From positions 62,001-126,000 of the forward strand of contig NZ_JAALGD010000009.1 of assembly GCF_011059135.1 (NCBI RefSeq): DNA of 64,000 nucleotides, read 5' to 3'. Source of the DNA: Brevibacillus sp. SYP-B805 (GTDB lineage Bacteria > Bacillota > Bacilli > Brevibacillales > Brevibacillaceae). Positions 41,080 to 49,570 of the stretch are shown one piece after another (position 1 is the first letter of the stretch; each line of letters starts with the position of its first letter). The notes beneath the pieces are model-generated. The model did no database searches, was not told the origin of the DNA, and saw only the letters and a program-made list of their open reading frames with translations. The position numbers and the translations under genes are program-made.

Positions 41080-41715
41080 TTGCAACAAGATCGGGTTCAG
41101 ACGGCCGGCCAACCCCCATTCTGGCGCCGCCACTGGCTGGCGCTGCTGGTCGGTTTGATCGGGTTGGCTGCGGCGGGATCGCTGCTCTTTGCCTACTGGC
41201 AGAGCAAGCAGATTCCGGTGATCAAGCGGATGGATGATTTCACGCTGGAAAAACTGGACGGCACACCGTTTCATCTGCGGGATACGGATGGAAAGGTGAG
41301 GCTGGTTTCCTTCATTTTCACCCATTGTCCGGATGTGTGTCCGGCGACCACCTTCTATATGGCCAAAATGCAGGAGGAGCTGAAGGCCAAAGGATTGTAC
41401 GGCAAGGATGTCGTCTTTTTGACGATCACGTTCGATCCGGAGCGCGATACCCCGGAAGTCCTGCAAAAGTATGCCGAGCAGTTTCATGCGGATCAGAGCG
41501 GCTGGTATTTTCTGCGCGGGGATGAGGCGACCGTCGCGCAGGTCACGAAAGCGTTCGGCATCGGTGTGCTGAAACAGCCGGATGGCTCCTACCTGCATAC
41601 GATGCGTACATTCATCCTGGACAAGGAGCGGAACTTGCGCGTGATGCACGGCATGGGGGCGGAGATGGATCCGGATGCCGTCACGCGCGATCTGGAGCAG
41701 CTCGCCGACGAGTAG
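41080..41715 (+). CDS. SCO1/SenC-family copper chaperone
   Basis: The 211-aa protein has one N-terminal membrane segment (about residues 19-39) and an exported thioredoxin-like SCO domain. The metal-binding Cys pair lies in FTHCPDVCPATTFYMAKM, and the conserved His in YLHTMRTFILD. SCO proteins load copper into the CuA site of cytochrome c oxidase. The start is TTG 41080, with GAGGAG about 9 nt upstream. It is the last gene after the YtkA-like lipoprotein. Confidence 0.93.
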   Translation: MQQDRVQTAGQPPFWRRHWLALLVGLIGLAAAGSLLFAYWQSKQIPVIKRMDDFTLEKLDGTPFHLRDTDGKVRLVSFIFTHCPDVCPATTFYMAKMQEELKAKGLYGKDVVFLTITFDPERDTPEVLQKYAEQFHADQSGWYFLRGDEATVAQVTKAFGIGVLKQPDGSYLHTMRTFILDKERNLRVMHGMGAEMDPDAVTRDLEQLADE

Positions 41716-41862
41716 GCCATGCATGCTGCGCCCTTTGCGGAAGCGGATGGAGAATACCTTGTCCGTTGCGGCCGCGAAGGTGATTGATACATATACTTCG
41801 AAACGGCGGTTTCCCATTGGGGATGGGAGACAGGGGATGCTGTCGCAGGCAGGATGAACAGG

Positions 41863-41903
41863 AAGAGGCAGGCCGTCATCGCCAGGCGAGTGCCTCTTTC
41901 CTT
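41863..41903 (+). terminator. Terminator after the SCO gene
   Basis: AAGAGGCA (41863-41870) pairs with TGCCTCTT (41891-41898) across a 20-nt loop and continues TCCTTT. The 150 bp before it hold no gene I recognise. Confidence 0.6.
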
Positions 41904-43048
41904 TACGCAAGGTGGATCAGGAAGCCGCAGAGACCGCCGGCGAGAACCAGCCAGGCGGAGTTGATGGAATAGCGGAAGAGCAGCAAGAAGCTGGCCAAGC
42001 CGATGAGAACGGTCGGCCCGTCGACCAGCGCCGTGCTCCCCAGCCGGACGGTGACGAGCGCCATCAGGGAGACGGAGGCGGCATTCACGCCGTCCAGCAG
42101 CGGGCCGGTCCAGGGGGACTGGCGCAGTCTGGGTAGCCATGGCGCGGTCAGGGCAACGAACAGAAAGGCCGGAAGAAAGATGGCGAGCGTCGCCAGCAGC
42201 GCCCCCGGAATCCCGGCGATCAGATAACCGACGAAGGTGGCTGTGGTAAAGAGCGGGCCCGGGGTAAATTGGCCGATCGCGACCGCGTCAAGCAGCTGCC
42301 GGGCGGTCAGGACGCCCCAGCGGTCGACGAAGTCCGCCTGCAAAAAGGCGATCAGCACATAGCCGCTGCCATACAGGACGGAGCCGATCTTCAGGAAGAG
42401 CCAGAACAGTTTGCCCAGCGCAGCGGGAGCCTGCTCCGTCCCTGCCGACAGCATGACCGGAGAGAGAAGAGGCGGCAGGGCAAAAAGACGGCTGCGTAGC
42501 CGCTGCCGGTTGGCTGCAAGCATCACGAACAGGCCGGATAACAGAAGCAGCAGCAGCTCGTTTACCCCCAGCGCCCCCAACGGGATGGAGGCGGCCGCCG
42601 CGATGATCGTCAACCGGTTCTTGCATGCAGTCGATTTGAGATTCCATAATGCCTGCAGGATCACCGCGATGATGACGGGCTTGATGCCATACAGGACAGA
42701 CGCCGTCTGCGGCAGGTAGCCGTAGCGGGTATAGAGAACCGCCAGCATGAGCACAATCAGCATCGCGGGCAGGATAAAGCAGGTTCCGGCCAGCAGCAGG
42801 CCGAGCCATCCGGCACGCTTCAGACCTAGGTGAATCGCCAGTTCCGTCGAGTTGGGGCCGGGAATCAGGTTCGCGGCGCCCAGGAGATCCATGAAGGTTT
42901 CGCGATCCACCCACTTGCGCCTGCGGACAAACTCTTCTTCCATCATGGCCGTGTGGGCGGCGGGGCCCCCGAACGCAACGGTTCCCAGTTTCAGGAAGGA
43001 GAGGGCGATTTCCTTCAGACGTTTGGCTTGGGCTTGATCGGGCAGCAT
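41903..43048 (-). CDS. chrA: Chromate transporter, long-chain CHR family
   Basis: The 381-aa protein has two CHR domains. The first has KLGTVAFGGPAAHTAMMEEE, RKWVDRETFMDLLGAANLIP and GPNSTELAIHLG. The second has GSGYVLIAFLQADFVDRW, LLDAVAIGQFTPGPLFTTA and FVGYLIAGIPG. The family exports chromate, usually by proton exchange. ATG 43048 has AAGGAG at 8 nt, and the longer frame upstream has no site. It is divergent from rnj. No chrB or chrI regulator is adjacent. Confidence 0.9.
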   Translation of the reverse strand: MLPDQAQAKRLKEIALSFLKLGTVAFGGPAAHTAMMEEEFVRRRKWVDRETFMDLLGAANLIPGPNSTELAIHLGLKRAGWLGLLLAGTCFILPAMLIVLMLAVLYTRYGYLPQTASVLYGIKPVIIAVILQALWNLKSTACKNRLTIIAAAASIPLGALGVNELLLLLLSGLFVMLAANRQRLRSRLFALPPLLSPVMLSAGTEQAPAALGKLFWLFLKIGSVLYGSGYVLIAFLQADFVDRWGVLTARQLLDAVAIGQFTPGPLFTTATFVGYLIAGIPGALLATLAIFLPAFLFVALTAPWLPRLRQSPWTGPLLDGVNAASVSLMALVTVRLGSTALVDGPTVLIGLASFLLLFRYSINSAWLVLAGGLCGFLIHLA

Positions 43049-43225
43049 ACGGTCCACTCCTTCACGGATGCGTTCATTCCAAAGATACCACAGGAAGGTT
43101 GGCCATGAACAACGGTTTGCCAAGATTGGCAAGACCAAGGAAACGAATGCAATCATCTGTGTTACAATAGAAGAAGGGTTTTTGAACGGCATTTATCCGG
43201 TTGCGGAAAAACAGGAGGGTTTCGA

Positions 43226-44875
43226 TTGAGTGAAGTAAGAATTTTTGCCATGGGCGGATTGGGAGAAATCGGGAAAAACATGTACTGCGTCGAGGTGGAG
43301 GACGAGATCGTCATCATCGACTGCGGGGTCAAGTTTCCGGAAGATGAGATGTTTGGCGTTGATCTCGTGATCCCGGATATCTCCTATCTCATCGACAACC
43401 AGCATAAGATCAAGGCGATGGTGCTGACGCACGGTCACGAAGACCATATCGGCGGGATTCCCTATGTCCTGAAACAGATCAAGACGCCGATCTACGGAGG
43501 CAGGCTGACCCTGGGGCTGGTCAGGGCGAAGCTGGAAGAGCACCGCATGCAAAACGAGGTCGACCTGATCACGGTCAACGAGGATACGGTCATTCCGTTC
43601 CGGCACATGCAGGTATCGTTTTTCCGCACCAACCACAGCATTCCGGACTCCTACGGGATCGTGATCGACACGCCGGAAGGAATGGTCGTGCATACAGGCG
43701 ATTTCAAGTTTGACATGACGCCGGTGGGAGCGACCACCGAATACGCCAAGCTGGCCCGCATCGGCAGCGGGGATGTGCTGGCGCTGCTCTCGGACAGCAC
43801 CAACGCCGAGCGTCCCGGTTTTACCATGTCGGAGCGAACGGTCGGCGAAGGGATCATGGAGGTGGTGTCCCAGGCCAAAGGGCGCATCATCCTGGCGACG
43901 TTCGCTTCCAACGTCCACCGTCTCCAGCAGGTGGTGGATGCGGCGATGGCGTGCAACCGCAAAGTGGCGGTGATCGGGCGCAGCATGGAGAAAGCGTTTC
44001 TCATCGGGCAGGAGCTGGGGTATATCCAGATGCCGGAGGGCATGCTGATCGATATCAAGACGATCGACAATTATGCAGACAATCAGGTGCTGATCATTTG
44101 CACCGGCAGCCAGGGGGAACCGATGGCGGCGCTGACCCGGATCGCGTCCGGCTCCCACCGCAATGTCCAGATCTATCCGGACGATACCGTCATCATCTCG
44201 GCATCGCCGATCCCGGGCAATACGGTCAATGTCTACCGGACGATCGACAAGCTTTTCCGCGCCGGGGCCAATGTGATCCACGGTTCCGTTTTTGACATCC
44301 ATGCTTCGGGGCACGGCAGCAGCGAAGAGCTGAAGCTGATGCTCAACTTCGTTCGCCCGCGCTATTTCATGCCGATCCATGGCGAGTACCGGATGCTGAA
44401 AACGCACGCCAGGCTGGCGGCGCAGGTGGGGATTGACGAGAAGAACATCTTCGTGCTGGACAACGGGGATGTGCTCTGCTGTACCCGGGAGAGGGCCCAT
44501 CTGGAGAAGGTGCCCGCCGGCATTGTCTTGATTGACGGCAGCGGCATTGGCGACGTCGGCAACATCGTCCTGCGCGACCGCAAGCATCTGGCGGAAGACG
44601 GGCTGATGGTCGTGGTCGTCAGCGTCGATATGAAAAATTTCAAGATCCTGACGGGGCCGGACATCGTCAGCAGGGGCTTTGTCTATGTGCGCGGATCGGA
44701 ATCGCTGATCCAGGAAGCGACCGAGCGGGTGCGGGCGAAGCTGACGGAAGCGCTTGACCGGAAGATCAAGGAATGGAGCGAACTGAAGGCGCAGATCAAC
44801 GAGGTGCTGAAGCCGTTCATCTATGAGAAAACAGGCCGCAACCCGATGATTTTGACCATCCTGATGGAAGTGTGA
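43226..44875 (+). CDS. rnj: Ribonuclease J
   Basis: The 549-aa enzyme combines 5'-3' exonuclease and endonuclease activity and matures or degrades mRNA. The metallo-beta-lactamase motif THGHEDHIGG (residues 68-77), the beta-CASP region (LLSDSTNAERPGFTMSE, GRSMEKAFLIGQ, CTGSQGEPMAALTR) and IHASGHGSSEE are all present, as is the C-terminal PMILTILMEV. All metal ligands are intact, so it is J1-like rather than a J2 with weakened sites. The start is TTG 43226, with AGGAGGG at 8 nt. Confidence 0.95.
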   Translation: MSEVRIFAMGGLGEIGKNMYCVEVEDEIVIIDCGVKFPEDEMFGVDLVIPDISYLIDNQHKIKAMVLTHGHEDHIGGIPYVLKQIKTPIYGGRLTLGLVRAKLEEHRMQNEVDLITVNEDTVIPFRHMQVSFFRTNHSIPDSYGIVIDTPEGMVVHTGDFKFDMTPVGATTEYAKLARIGSGDVLALLSDSTNAERPGFTMSERTVGEGIMEVVSQAKGRIILATFASNVHRLQQVVDAAMACNRKVAVIGRSMEKAFLIGQELGYIQMPEGMLIDIKTIDNYADNQVLIICTGSQGEPMAALTRIASGSHRNVQIYPDDTVIISASPIPGNTVNVYRTIDKLFRAGANVIHGSVFDIHASGHGSSEELKLMLNFVRPRYFMPIHGEYRMLKTHARLAAQVGIDEKNIFVLDNGDVLCCTRERAHLEKVPAGIVLIDGSGIGDVGNIVLRDRKHLAEDGLMVVVVSVDMKNFKILTGPDIVSRGFVYVRGSESLIQEATERVRAKLTEALDRKIKEWSELKAQINEVLKPFIYEKTGRNPMILTILMEV

Positions 44876-44986
44876 CACGCGCTGGAGGCAGAGGCGTTTT
44901 CTGCCATGAAGTGCATGCGGGCATTCTCCGGACAGCACAGAACGGATATAATAGAAATGAGTATATGAAAAAGGAGAGAGTTGCCA

Positions 44987-45421
44987 ATGATGTCTTATGA
45001 AGCATATATGAATCAGGTCATTCAGCCGATGCGCGACGAGCTCACCCGCGTGGGCTTTACCGAGCTGCGGACGCCGGAGGAAGTGGAGCAGGCGTTTGCC
45101 AACATGAAAGGCACCGCTCTGGTGGTGGTAAACTCGGTGTGCGGCTGTGCAGCAGGTCTGGCTCGTCCGGCCGTCGCCCACTCGCTGCAGCATGACCCGA
45201 AGCCTGATCTTCTCTACACGGTATTCGCCGGCCAGGACAAGGAAGCAACCGCCAAGGCGCGCGAATATTTCGAGGGATATCCGCCGTCTTCGCCATCGTT
45301 CGCCCTGATGAAGGACGGCAAGCTGGTCGGCATGATCGAACGCCACCAGATCGAAAACAACGATTTGCAGACCATCTCCGGGCTGCTGACCTCCCTGTAC
45401 GATCAATACTGCAAAAATTAA
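44987..45421 (+). CDS. Bacilliredoxin (BrxA/BrxB family)
   Basis: This 144-aa thioredoxin-fold protein has the CGC active site in VVNSVCGCAAGLARPA. TVFAGQDKEATAKAREYF and PSSPSFALMKDG are typical of YphP/YqiW. Bacilliredoxins remove bacillithiol from oxidised proteins. The ATG at 44987 is 8 nt after GGAGAG. I cannot separate BrxA from BrxB by eye. A TATAAT box at 44947-44952 suggests its own promoter, independent of rnj. Confidence 0.93.
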   Translation: MMSYEAYMNQVIQPMRDELTRVGFTELRTPEEVEQAFANMKGTALVVVNSVCGCAAGLARPAVAHSLQHDPKPDLLYTVFAGQDKEATAKAREYFEGYPPSSPSFALMKDGKLVGMIERHQIENNDLQTISGLLTSLYDQYCKN

Positions 45422-45429
45422 TCAGGACG

Positions 45430-45458
45430 AAAAAGCGCCCGGCGATGGGCGTTTTTCT
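45430..45458 (+). terminator. Terminator after the bacilliredoxin gene
   Basis: CGCCC (45436-45440) pairs with GGGCG (45447-45451), extended by A/T pairs, followed by TTTTTCTTT. Confidence 0.75.
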
Positions 45459-45490
45459 TTCCGCCATAGAAGAAAAGGATGGATGAACCC

Positions 45491-46366
45491 ATGCAAACAC
45501 GACCATTCGGACGCGATCCGCACCGGGTATCGCTGCTTGGTTTTGGCGCGCAGCGCATCGTGGACGAGCATGATTGCACGGAAGAGGAGGCGATCGCCAT
45601 CATCCGGCGGGCCGTCGAGCTCGGCGTCAACTATTTCGATACGGCGCCCAGCTATAGCGACGGGCAGTCGGAGACGCGCCTCGGTCTGGGATTGGAAGGG
45701 CTGCGCCACAAAGTATGGATCGCAACGAAGACGGGCGGCCGCAGCCGTGACCTGGCGTGGCGGGACCTCGAAGCCAGCCTGAAGCGGCTTCGGACCGATT
45801 ACGTGGATGAGTGGCGGGTGCACAATGTTATGCAGCCGCATGATCTGGAGGGAATTTTTGCGAAAGACGGCGCCCTGCAGGCATTGATCGAAGCGAAGGA
45901 GCAGGGGCTGGTCCGCAAGCTGAGCATCAGCGGCCATACCGACCCGCGCCTGCTGGCCGAAGCGATCCGACGTTTTCCGTTCGACAGCGCGCTGGTGGCG
46001 CTGTCCGCGCTTGACCATTTTATTTACAGCTTTGCCCACGACTTCGTGCCGCTGGCGGTTGAAAAGGGAGTGGCGGTGATCGGCATGAAAGTGATGGCGC
46101 TCGGCAAACTGGCTCCCTGGACCGAGCAGGCGCTCCGCTATACATGGAGCCTGCCGGTATCGACGGCGATTCTGGGCATCAGCAAAATGAGCGAACTGGA
46201 GGCAGACGTGAAGGCGGCTGCCAGCTTTACGCCCATGAACGATGTGGAACGGCTCGCCTTTTTCCGGGAGATCATGCCGCTGGTGCGGGCGGATGTGCTG
46301 CGCTGGAAAGCAAGCGAGTGGATGTCGGGCGAATGGTATCAGCTGCCTGAGCTGGCGTTTTCATAA
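45491..46366 (+). CDS. Aldo/keto reductase
   Basis: The 291-aa protein is an (alpha/beta)8-barrel oxidoreductase using NADPH. The catalytic residues are visible: Asp and Tyr in YFDTAPSYSDGQSE, Lys in IATKTGGRS and His in EWRVHNVM. It is most like the short YdbC/YvgN-type bacterial group. ATG 45491 (MQTRPFGRDPHRVS) is taken as the start; ATG 45479, four codons earlier, is also possible. It stands alone between two terminators. Substrate unknown. Confidence 0.87.
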   Translation: MQTRPFGRDPHRVSLLGFGAQRIVDEHDCTEEEAIAIIRRAVELGVNYFDTAPSYSDGQSETRLGLGLEGLRHKVWIATKTGGRSRDLAWRDLEASLKRLRTDYVDEWRVHNVMQPHDLEGIFAKDGALQALIEAKEQGLVRKLSISGHTDPRLLAEAIRRFPFDSALVALSALDHFIYSFAHDFVPLAVEKGVAVIGMKVMALGKLAPWTEQALRYTWSLPVSTAILGISKMSELEADVKAAASFTPMNDVERLAFFREIMPLVRADVLRWKASEWMSGEWYQLPELAFS

Positions 46367-46380
46367 GCAGCTTGACTGAA

Positions 46381-46410
46381 GGGACCTGTTGATTGGCAGG
46401 TTCCTTTTTT
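46381..46410 (+). terminator. Terminator after the aldo/keto reductase gene
   Basis: GGGACCTG (46381-46388) pairs with CAGGTTCC (46397-46404, one G-T pair), followed by TTTTTT. Confidence 0.85.
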
Positions 46411-46444
46411 CGGCGCCAGGCACGTCAATTGGTAGTTATTTCCC

Positions 46445-46474
46445 TTAACGGCAAAGTGGCAGATATGCTATATT
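46445..46474 (+). promoter_or_regulatory. Probable promoter of the TolC-like gene
   Basis: TTAACG (46445-46450), an 18-bp spacer and TATATT (46469-46474) lie about 95 bp before the start codon. Confidence 0.5.
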
Positions 46475-46566
46475 ATCTTTGTAACCAAAAATTTCGTATA
46501 CCGAAATAATGCCTTCTGACAACCGACGAGAGGCAATACCCCAGACGAAAGAAGGATGATCGGAAC

Positions 46567-48129
46567 ATGTCATACCCGTATTCCAAACAAAAGCTGATGA
46601 CGATGGTGCTGAGCGCCGCCGTACTGGCTTCCGTCCCTTCCGCAGGCGCTGCATTGGCGGCGGGCCAGCCGCAAGCGGCACAAACGGTTCAAGCGGGTCA
46701 GACAGCCGACGCCGTCGGAATCGAGATCAACGGCAAGCCGCTGGTGCTGCCGGATGCCAATCCCTACATTGATCGCAGCCATAACCGCACCATGGTTCCG
46801 GTACGCTTCGTCAGCGAGGCGTTGGCGGCACAAGTGGATTGGAAGCCTGAAACAAGCCAGGTGACCGTCACCAAGGGCGAGCGGAACATCGTCCTGACGG
46901 TAGGCTCGACCAAGGTGGAGGGAGCAGGAAAGGAGATCCTGCTGGATGCGCCCCCCGTCATTCAAAGGGGCCGCACCTATGTTCCGCTTCGCTTCGTCAG
47001 TGAGGCGCTGGGCGCGACCGTAACCTGGCGGGCAAACGACCGGGTTGTAGAGATTCGAACGGCGGACGGCCAGGCTCCGGCAGCGCCGGCCGAGCCCGCT
47101 CCATCCAAGGACCAGGAGCAGCAGAAGGAGCAGCTGACCATGGCCCAGGCGGTTGACATGGCGCTGAAAACCAACAGCGATCTGCTGTCACTGCGCCTGG
47201 ACGCCGACAATGCGGATATCAACGCCCGCCTGGTCAACTCGCAGGTAAAGGATATTCCCAGTTCCCTTATCGAATCGCTCGATATGGCCCAGCAGAAATA
47301 TGTGACCCAGGCCAAAGCGGAGATGGCCAAAAAGGTGAACGCCGCCTTCGTGAAAGCGACGGAGAGCAAAATCAAGCTGGGCGTGGAGAAAGCTTATTAC
47401 GACCTCCTCAATGCCCAGGCTGATCTGGCCCTGAAGCAGCAGAGCCTGTCCCGGGCGGAGCAGCAGTTGAAAATCGCCAATGTGGCCTTCCAGGTAGGCA
47501 CCCGGGCCAAGACGGACGTGCTGCAGGCGGAGGCCGGCGTCGCTGCGGCGAAAGCAGCCCTGGCGGTAGCTGAAACAAACGTCAAGGTTGCCGAGATGAA
47601 GCTGAACGACATGCTGGGCACGGACCTGATGAAGAAATGGGAATTGAAGCCGGAGAAGCTGGCCGCCGAGCAGCTGAACATGACGGCCGAAGAAGCGGCG
47701 TCCCTGGCAGCCCGGCAGCGGGCGGAAGTGCTGCAAAAGCAGGAAGAATTGAAAGTGGCCGAATTGAACGTGGATTTGATCGACAAATATCTGGCGCTCT
47801 CCACCTATCAGGGGGACATGGCCCGCAATGAGGTAGAAAAGGCCAAACTGGCCCTCGAGGATACGAAACGAAGCGTTTCGCTGGAAGCGGCCCAGGCTTA
47901 CTATAACCTGCAGGCCGCCAAGGAAGCCCTTGCTTCCTATCAAAAGGCACTGGATGCCGCCAAGGAAAACTACCGTCTCAGCCTGCTGCGCTATCAAAAC
48001 GGCATGGCTACGACGGTGGAAGTGATGCAGGCGGACGAAGAGCTGTCCAATCGGGAAAACCAGCACCAGTCCGCAGTGTATCAGTACAATCTGGCCCTTG
48101 TCAACTTCGACAATGCCATCGGCAATTGA
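46567..48129 (+). CDS. TolC-like protein fused to copper-amine-oxidase-type stalk domains
   Basis: The 520-aa protein has a signal peptide (about residues 1-32). Two copper-amine-oxidase N-terminal-type repeats follow, with VPVRFVSEALAAQVDW at about 77-92 and VPLRFVSEALGATVTW at about 139-154. After a Pro/Ala/Glu linker comes a TolC-type outer-membrane efflux domain (about 190-518) in two helical halves, with KAYYDLLNAQADLALK and QAYYNLQAAKEALASY as matching repeat starts. TolC proteins normally form a tunnel through an outer membrane, but the cell appears to be a monoderm. No membrane-fusion protein gene is adjacent. The stalk domains suggest attachment to the wall or S-layer. Confidence 0.88.
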   Translation: MSYPYSKQKLMTMVLSAAVLASVPSAGAALAAGQPQAAQTVQAGQTADAVGIEINGKPLVLPDANPYIDRSHNRTMVPVRFVSEALAAQVDWKPETSQVTVTKGERNIVLTVGSTKVEGAGKEILLDAPPVIQRGRTYVPLRFVSEALGATVTWRANDRVVEIRTADGQAPAAPAEPAPSKDQEQQKEQLTMAQAVDMALKTNSDLLSLRLDADNADINARLVNSQVKDIPSSLIESLDMAQQKYVTQAKAEMAKKVNAAFVKATESKIKLGVEKAYYDLLNAQADLALKQQSLSRAEQQLKIANVAFQVGTRAKTDVLQAEAGVAAAKAALAVAETNVKVAEMKLNDMLGTDLMKKWELKPEKLAAEQLNMTAEEAASLAARQRAEVLQKQEELKVAELNVDLIDKYLALSTYQGDMARNEVEKAKLALEDTKRSVSLEAAQAYYNLQAAKEALASYQKALDAAKENYRLSLLRYQNGMATTVEVMQADEELSNRENQHQSAVYQYNLALVNFDNAIGN

Positions 48130-48148
48130 CAGGGTGTTGCTGACAAAG

Positions 48149-48189
48149 GAAGCCGGTTCCTGTTCATGACAGGAGCCCGGCTTCTTTTT
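48149..48189 (+). terminator. Terminator overlapping the end of the convergent MFS gene
   Basis: GAAGCCGG (48149-48156) pairs with CCGGCTTC (48177-48184), with TCCTGT/ACAGGA inside, followed by TTTTT. The hairpin covers the last codons of the minus-strand MFS gene, so its sequence serves both purposes. Confidence 0.88.
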
Positions 48190-49423
48190 GTCTGAGGATG
48201 ACCCGGCGATGCAAGAAGGCATGGACGGCAAAAAGAACGACCGCTGCGGCGCACGTCGCGGAGGCCAGGGCCGCCACGGGCACGATGCCGCCGACATCAT
48301 ACATCGATCCCAGCAGCAGCGGCCCGAACAGACGGCCCAGGCTGCCGATGCTGCCAACCACCCCGAGGTAAAAGGGAGCCGCACTGCCGGTGTACTCCGT
48401 AATGAAGGCGGGAACCGTAGGCGCCTTCAGCATCTCCCCGAAGGTGGTAATCACCATCCCGAGCACCAGCATGTCATATGTACGGTGAAACAGCAGCATG
48501 AAGGCAAACCCGATCGTATAGCAGGCGGCGCTAGCGATCAGCTGGGCCGTCGGGGTTTTGGCCAGGATGCGCTTGATGAAGGAAGTGACCGGCTGGCCCG
48601 CAAAGATGACGATGCCGTTCACCGTCCAGAGGAAGCTGTAGGCGGCCATGCTCATGCCCTGATCGGCGAGGTAGGGCGCGACGCCTGTGCTCCAGCTGGT
48701 GGTGGCAAAAAAGAGCGCAGCCGAGCCCAGGGCGAGAAAAAGGTAGAGACGGTACTGCCTCAGCAGCATCCAGGGCTGCTGACCCGCGCTTTCCCTGAGC
48801 GACAGCAGCGATACCTGGCTGTCGGCATCGGCGGAGATGCGCATGAAAAGAAGGAAGAAGAGGGCGAAGGCCAGCGTGGTGATGCTGTCCACCAGAAACG
48901 TGAGGGGGAAGGAGAGCGCAGCCAGAATGCCGGCCAGCGACGTGCCAACGGCCATTCCTACGTTGTTGCCGACATACACCACATTGAAGAGGGAACGCCG
49001 CTCGTTCGGCCAGCGAAACCCGATAAACGCCTGGATGGCCGGCATCGTGACGGCGTTAAGAAAGCCCAGTGCGGCCATAACACCGGCATAGACCAGCCAA
49101 TGCGTGAGAAAGAGCAGGGAGCATTGGAGCAAGGAGCTGCAGAGGAGCGAACCCACGATGAGCCGTTTGGCGCCGAGCCGGTGGAACAGCGCGCCGCCCG
49201 TGAACTGTCCGGCAATCCCGGCCAGCGACTGCAGCATCAGGACAAACCCGGCATCTGCGGCGGAACGCCCCAACACCTGATAAACATACAGGGTGGTAAG
49301 CGGCCACATGAAGGCGCTGCCCAGCGCGTTGACGAAGCTGGCGGCGACAAACAGCAGCGCTTCGCGGGGATAGGGCAGGAACACTGTACGGATACCGGAT
49401 GAGGATCGTTTCAACATCATCAT
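48164..49423 (-). CDS. MFS transporter
   Basis: The 419-aa protein has about 12 membrane segments (LFVAASFVNALGSAFMWPLT and so on) and GGALFHRLGAKRLIVG as the loop 2-3 motif. It resembles the multidrug-resistance MFS exporters of Bacillus. ATG 49423 is the first of three ATGs after AGGTGA; GTG 49432 is a possible alternative. It is divergent from the calcium ATPase gene (147-bp gap with AT-rich promoter sequence) and convergent with the TolC-like gene. Confidence 0.85.
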   Translation of the reverse strand: MMMLKRSSSGIRTVFLPYPREALLFVAASFVNALGSAFMWPLTTLYVYQVLGRSAADAGFVLMLQSLAGIAGQFTGGALFHRLGAKRLIVGSLLCSSLLQCSLLFLTHWLVYAGVMAALGFLNAVTMPAIQAFIGFRWPNERRSLFNVVYVGNNVGMAVGTSLAGILAALSFPLTFLVDSITTLAFALFFLLFMRISADADSQVSLLSLRESAGQQPWMLLRQYRLYLFLALGSAALFFATTSWSTGVAPYLADQGMSMAAYSFLWTVNGIVIFAGQPVTSFIKRILAKTPTAQLIASAACYTIGFAFMLLFHRTYDMLVLGMVITTFGEMLKAPTVPAFITEYTGSAAPFYLGVVGSIGSLGRLFGPLLLGSMYDVGGIVPVAALASATCAAAVVLFAVHAFLHRRVILRQKEAGLLS

Positions 49424-49570
49424 TTCGTTCACCTGATTTCCTGCTTTTTCCCATAGTATACGCCATATAATATACTTAGTAAATAAAAAAGTATAATAAA
49501 TTCCTCTCATAAGTTTCCCGCGGGCGCATAGAAATGGAGATGAGACGAGCACTGGAGGAGTTGGGAAACC

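Noticed and set aside
43193-45406. Open frame of about 737 codons antisense to rnj and the bacilliredoxin gene
   Set aside because: The translation has low-complexity His/Asp/Arg composition, and both genes on the other strand are unmistakable.
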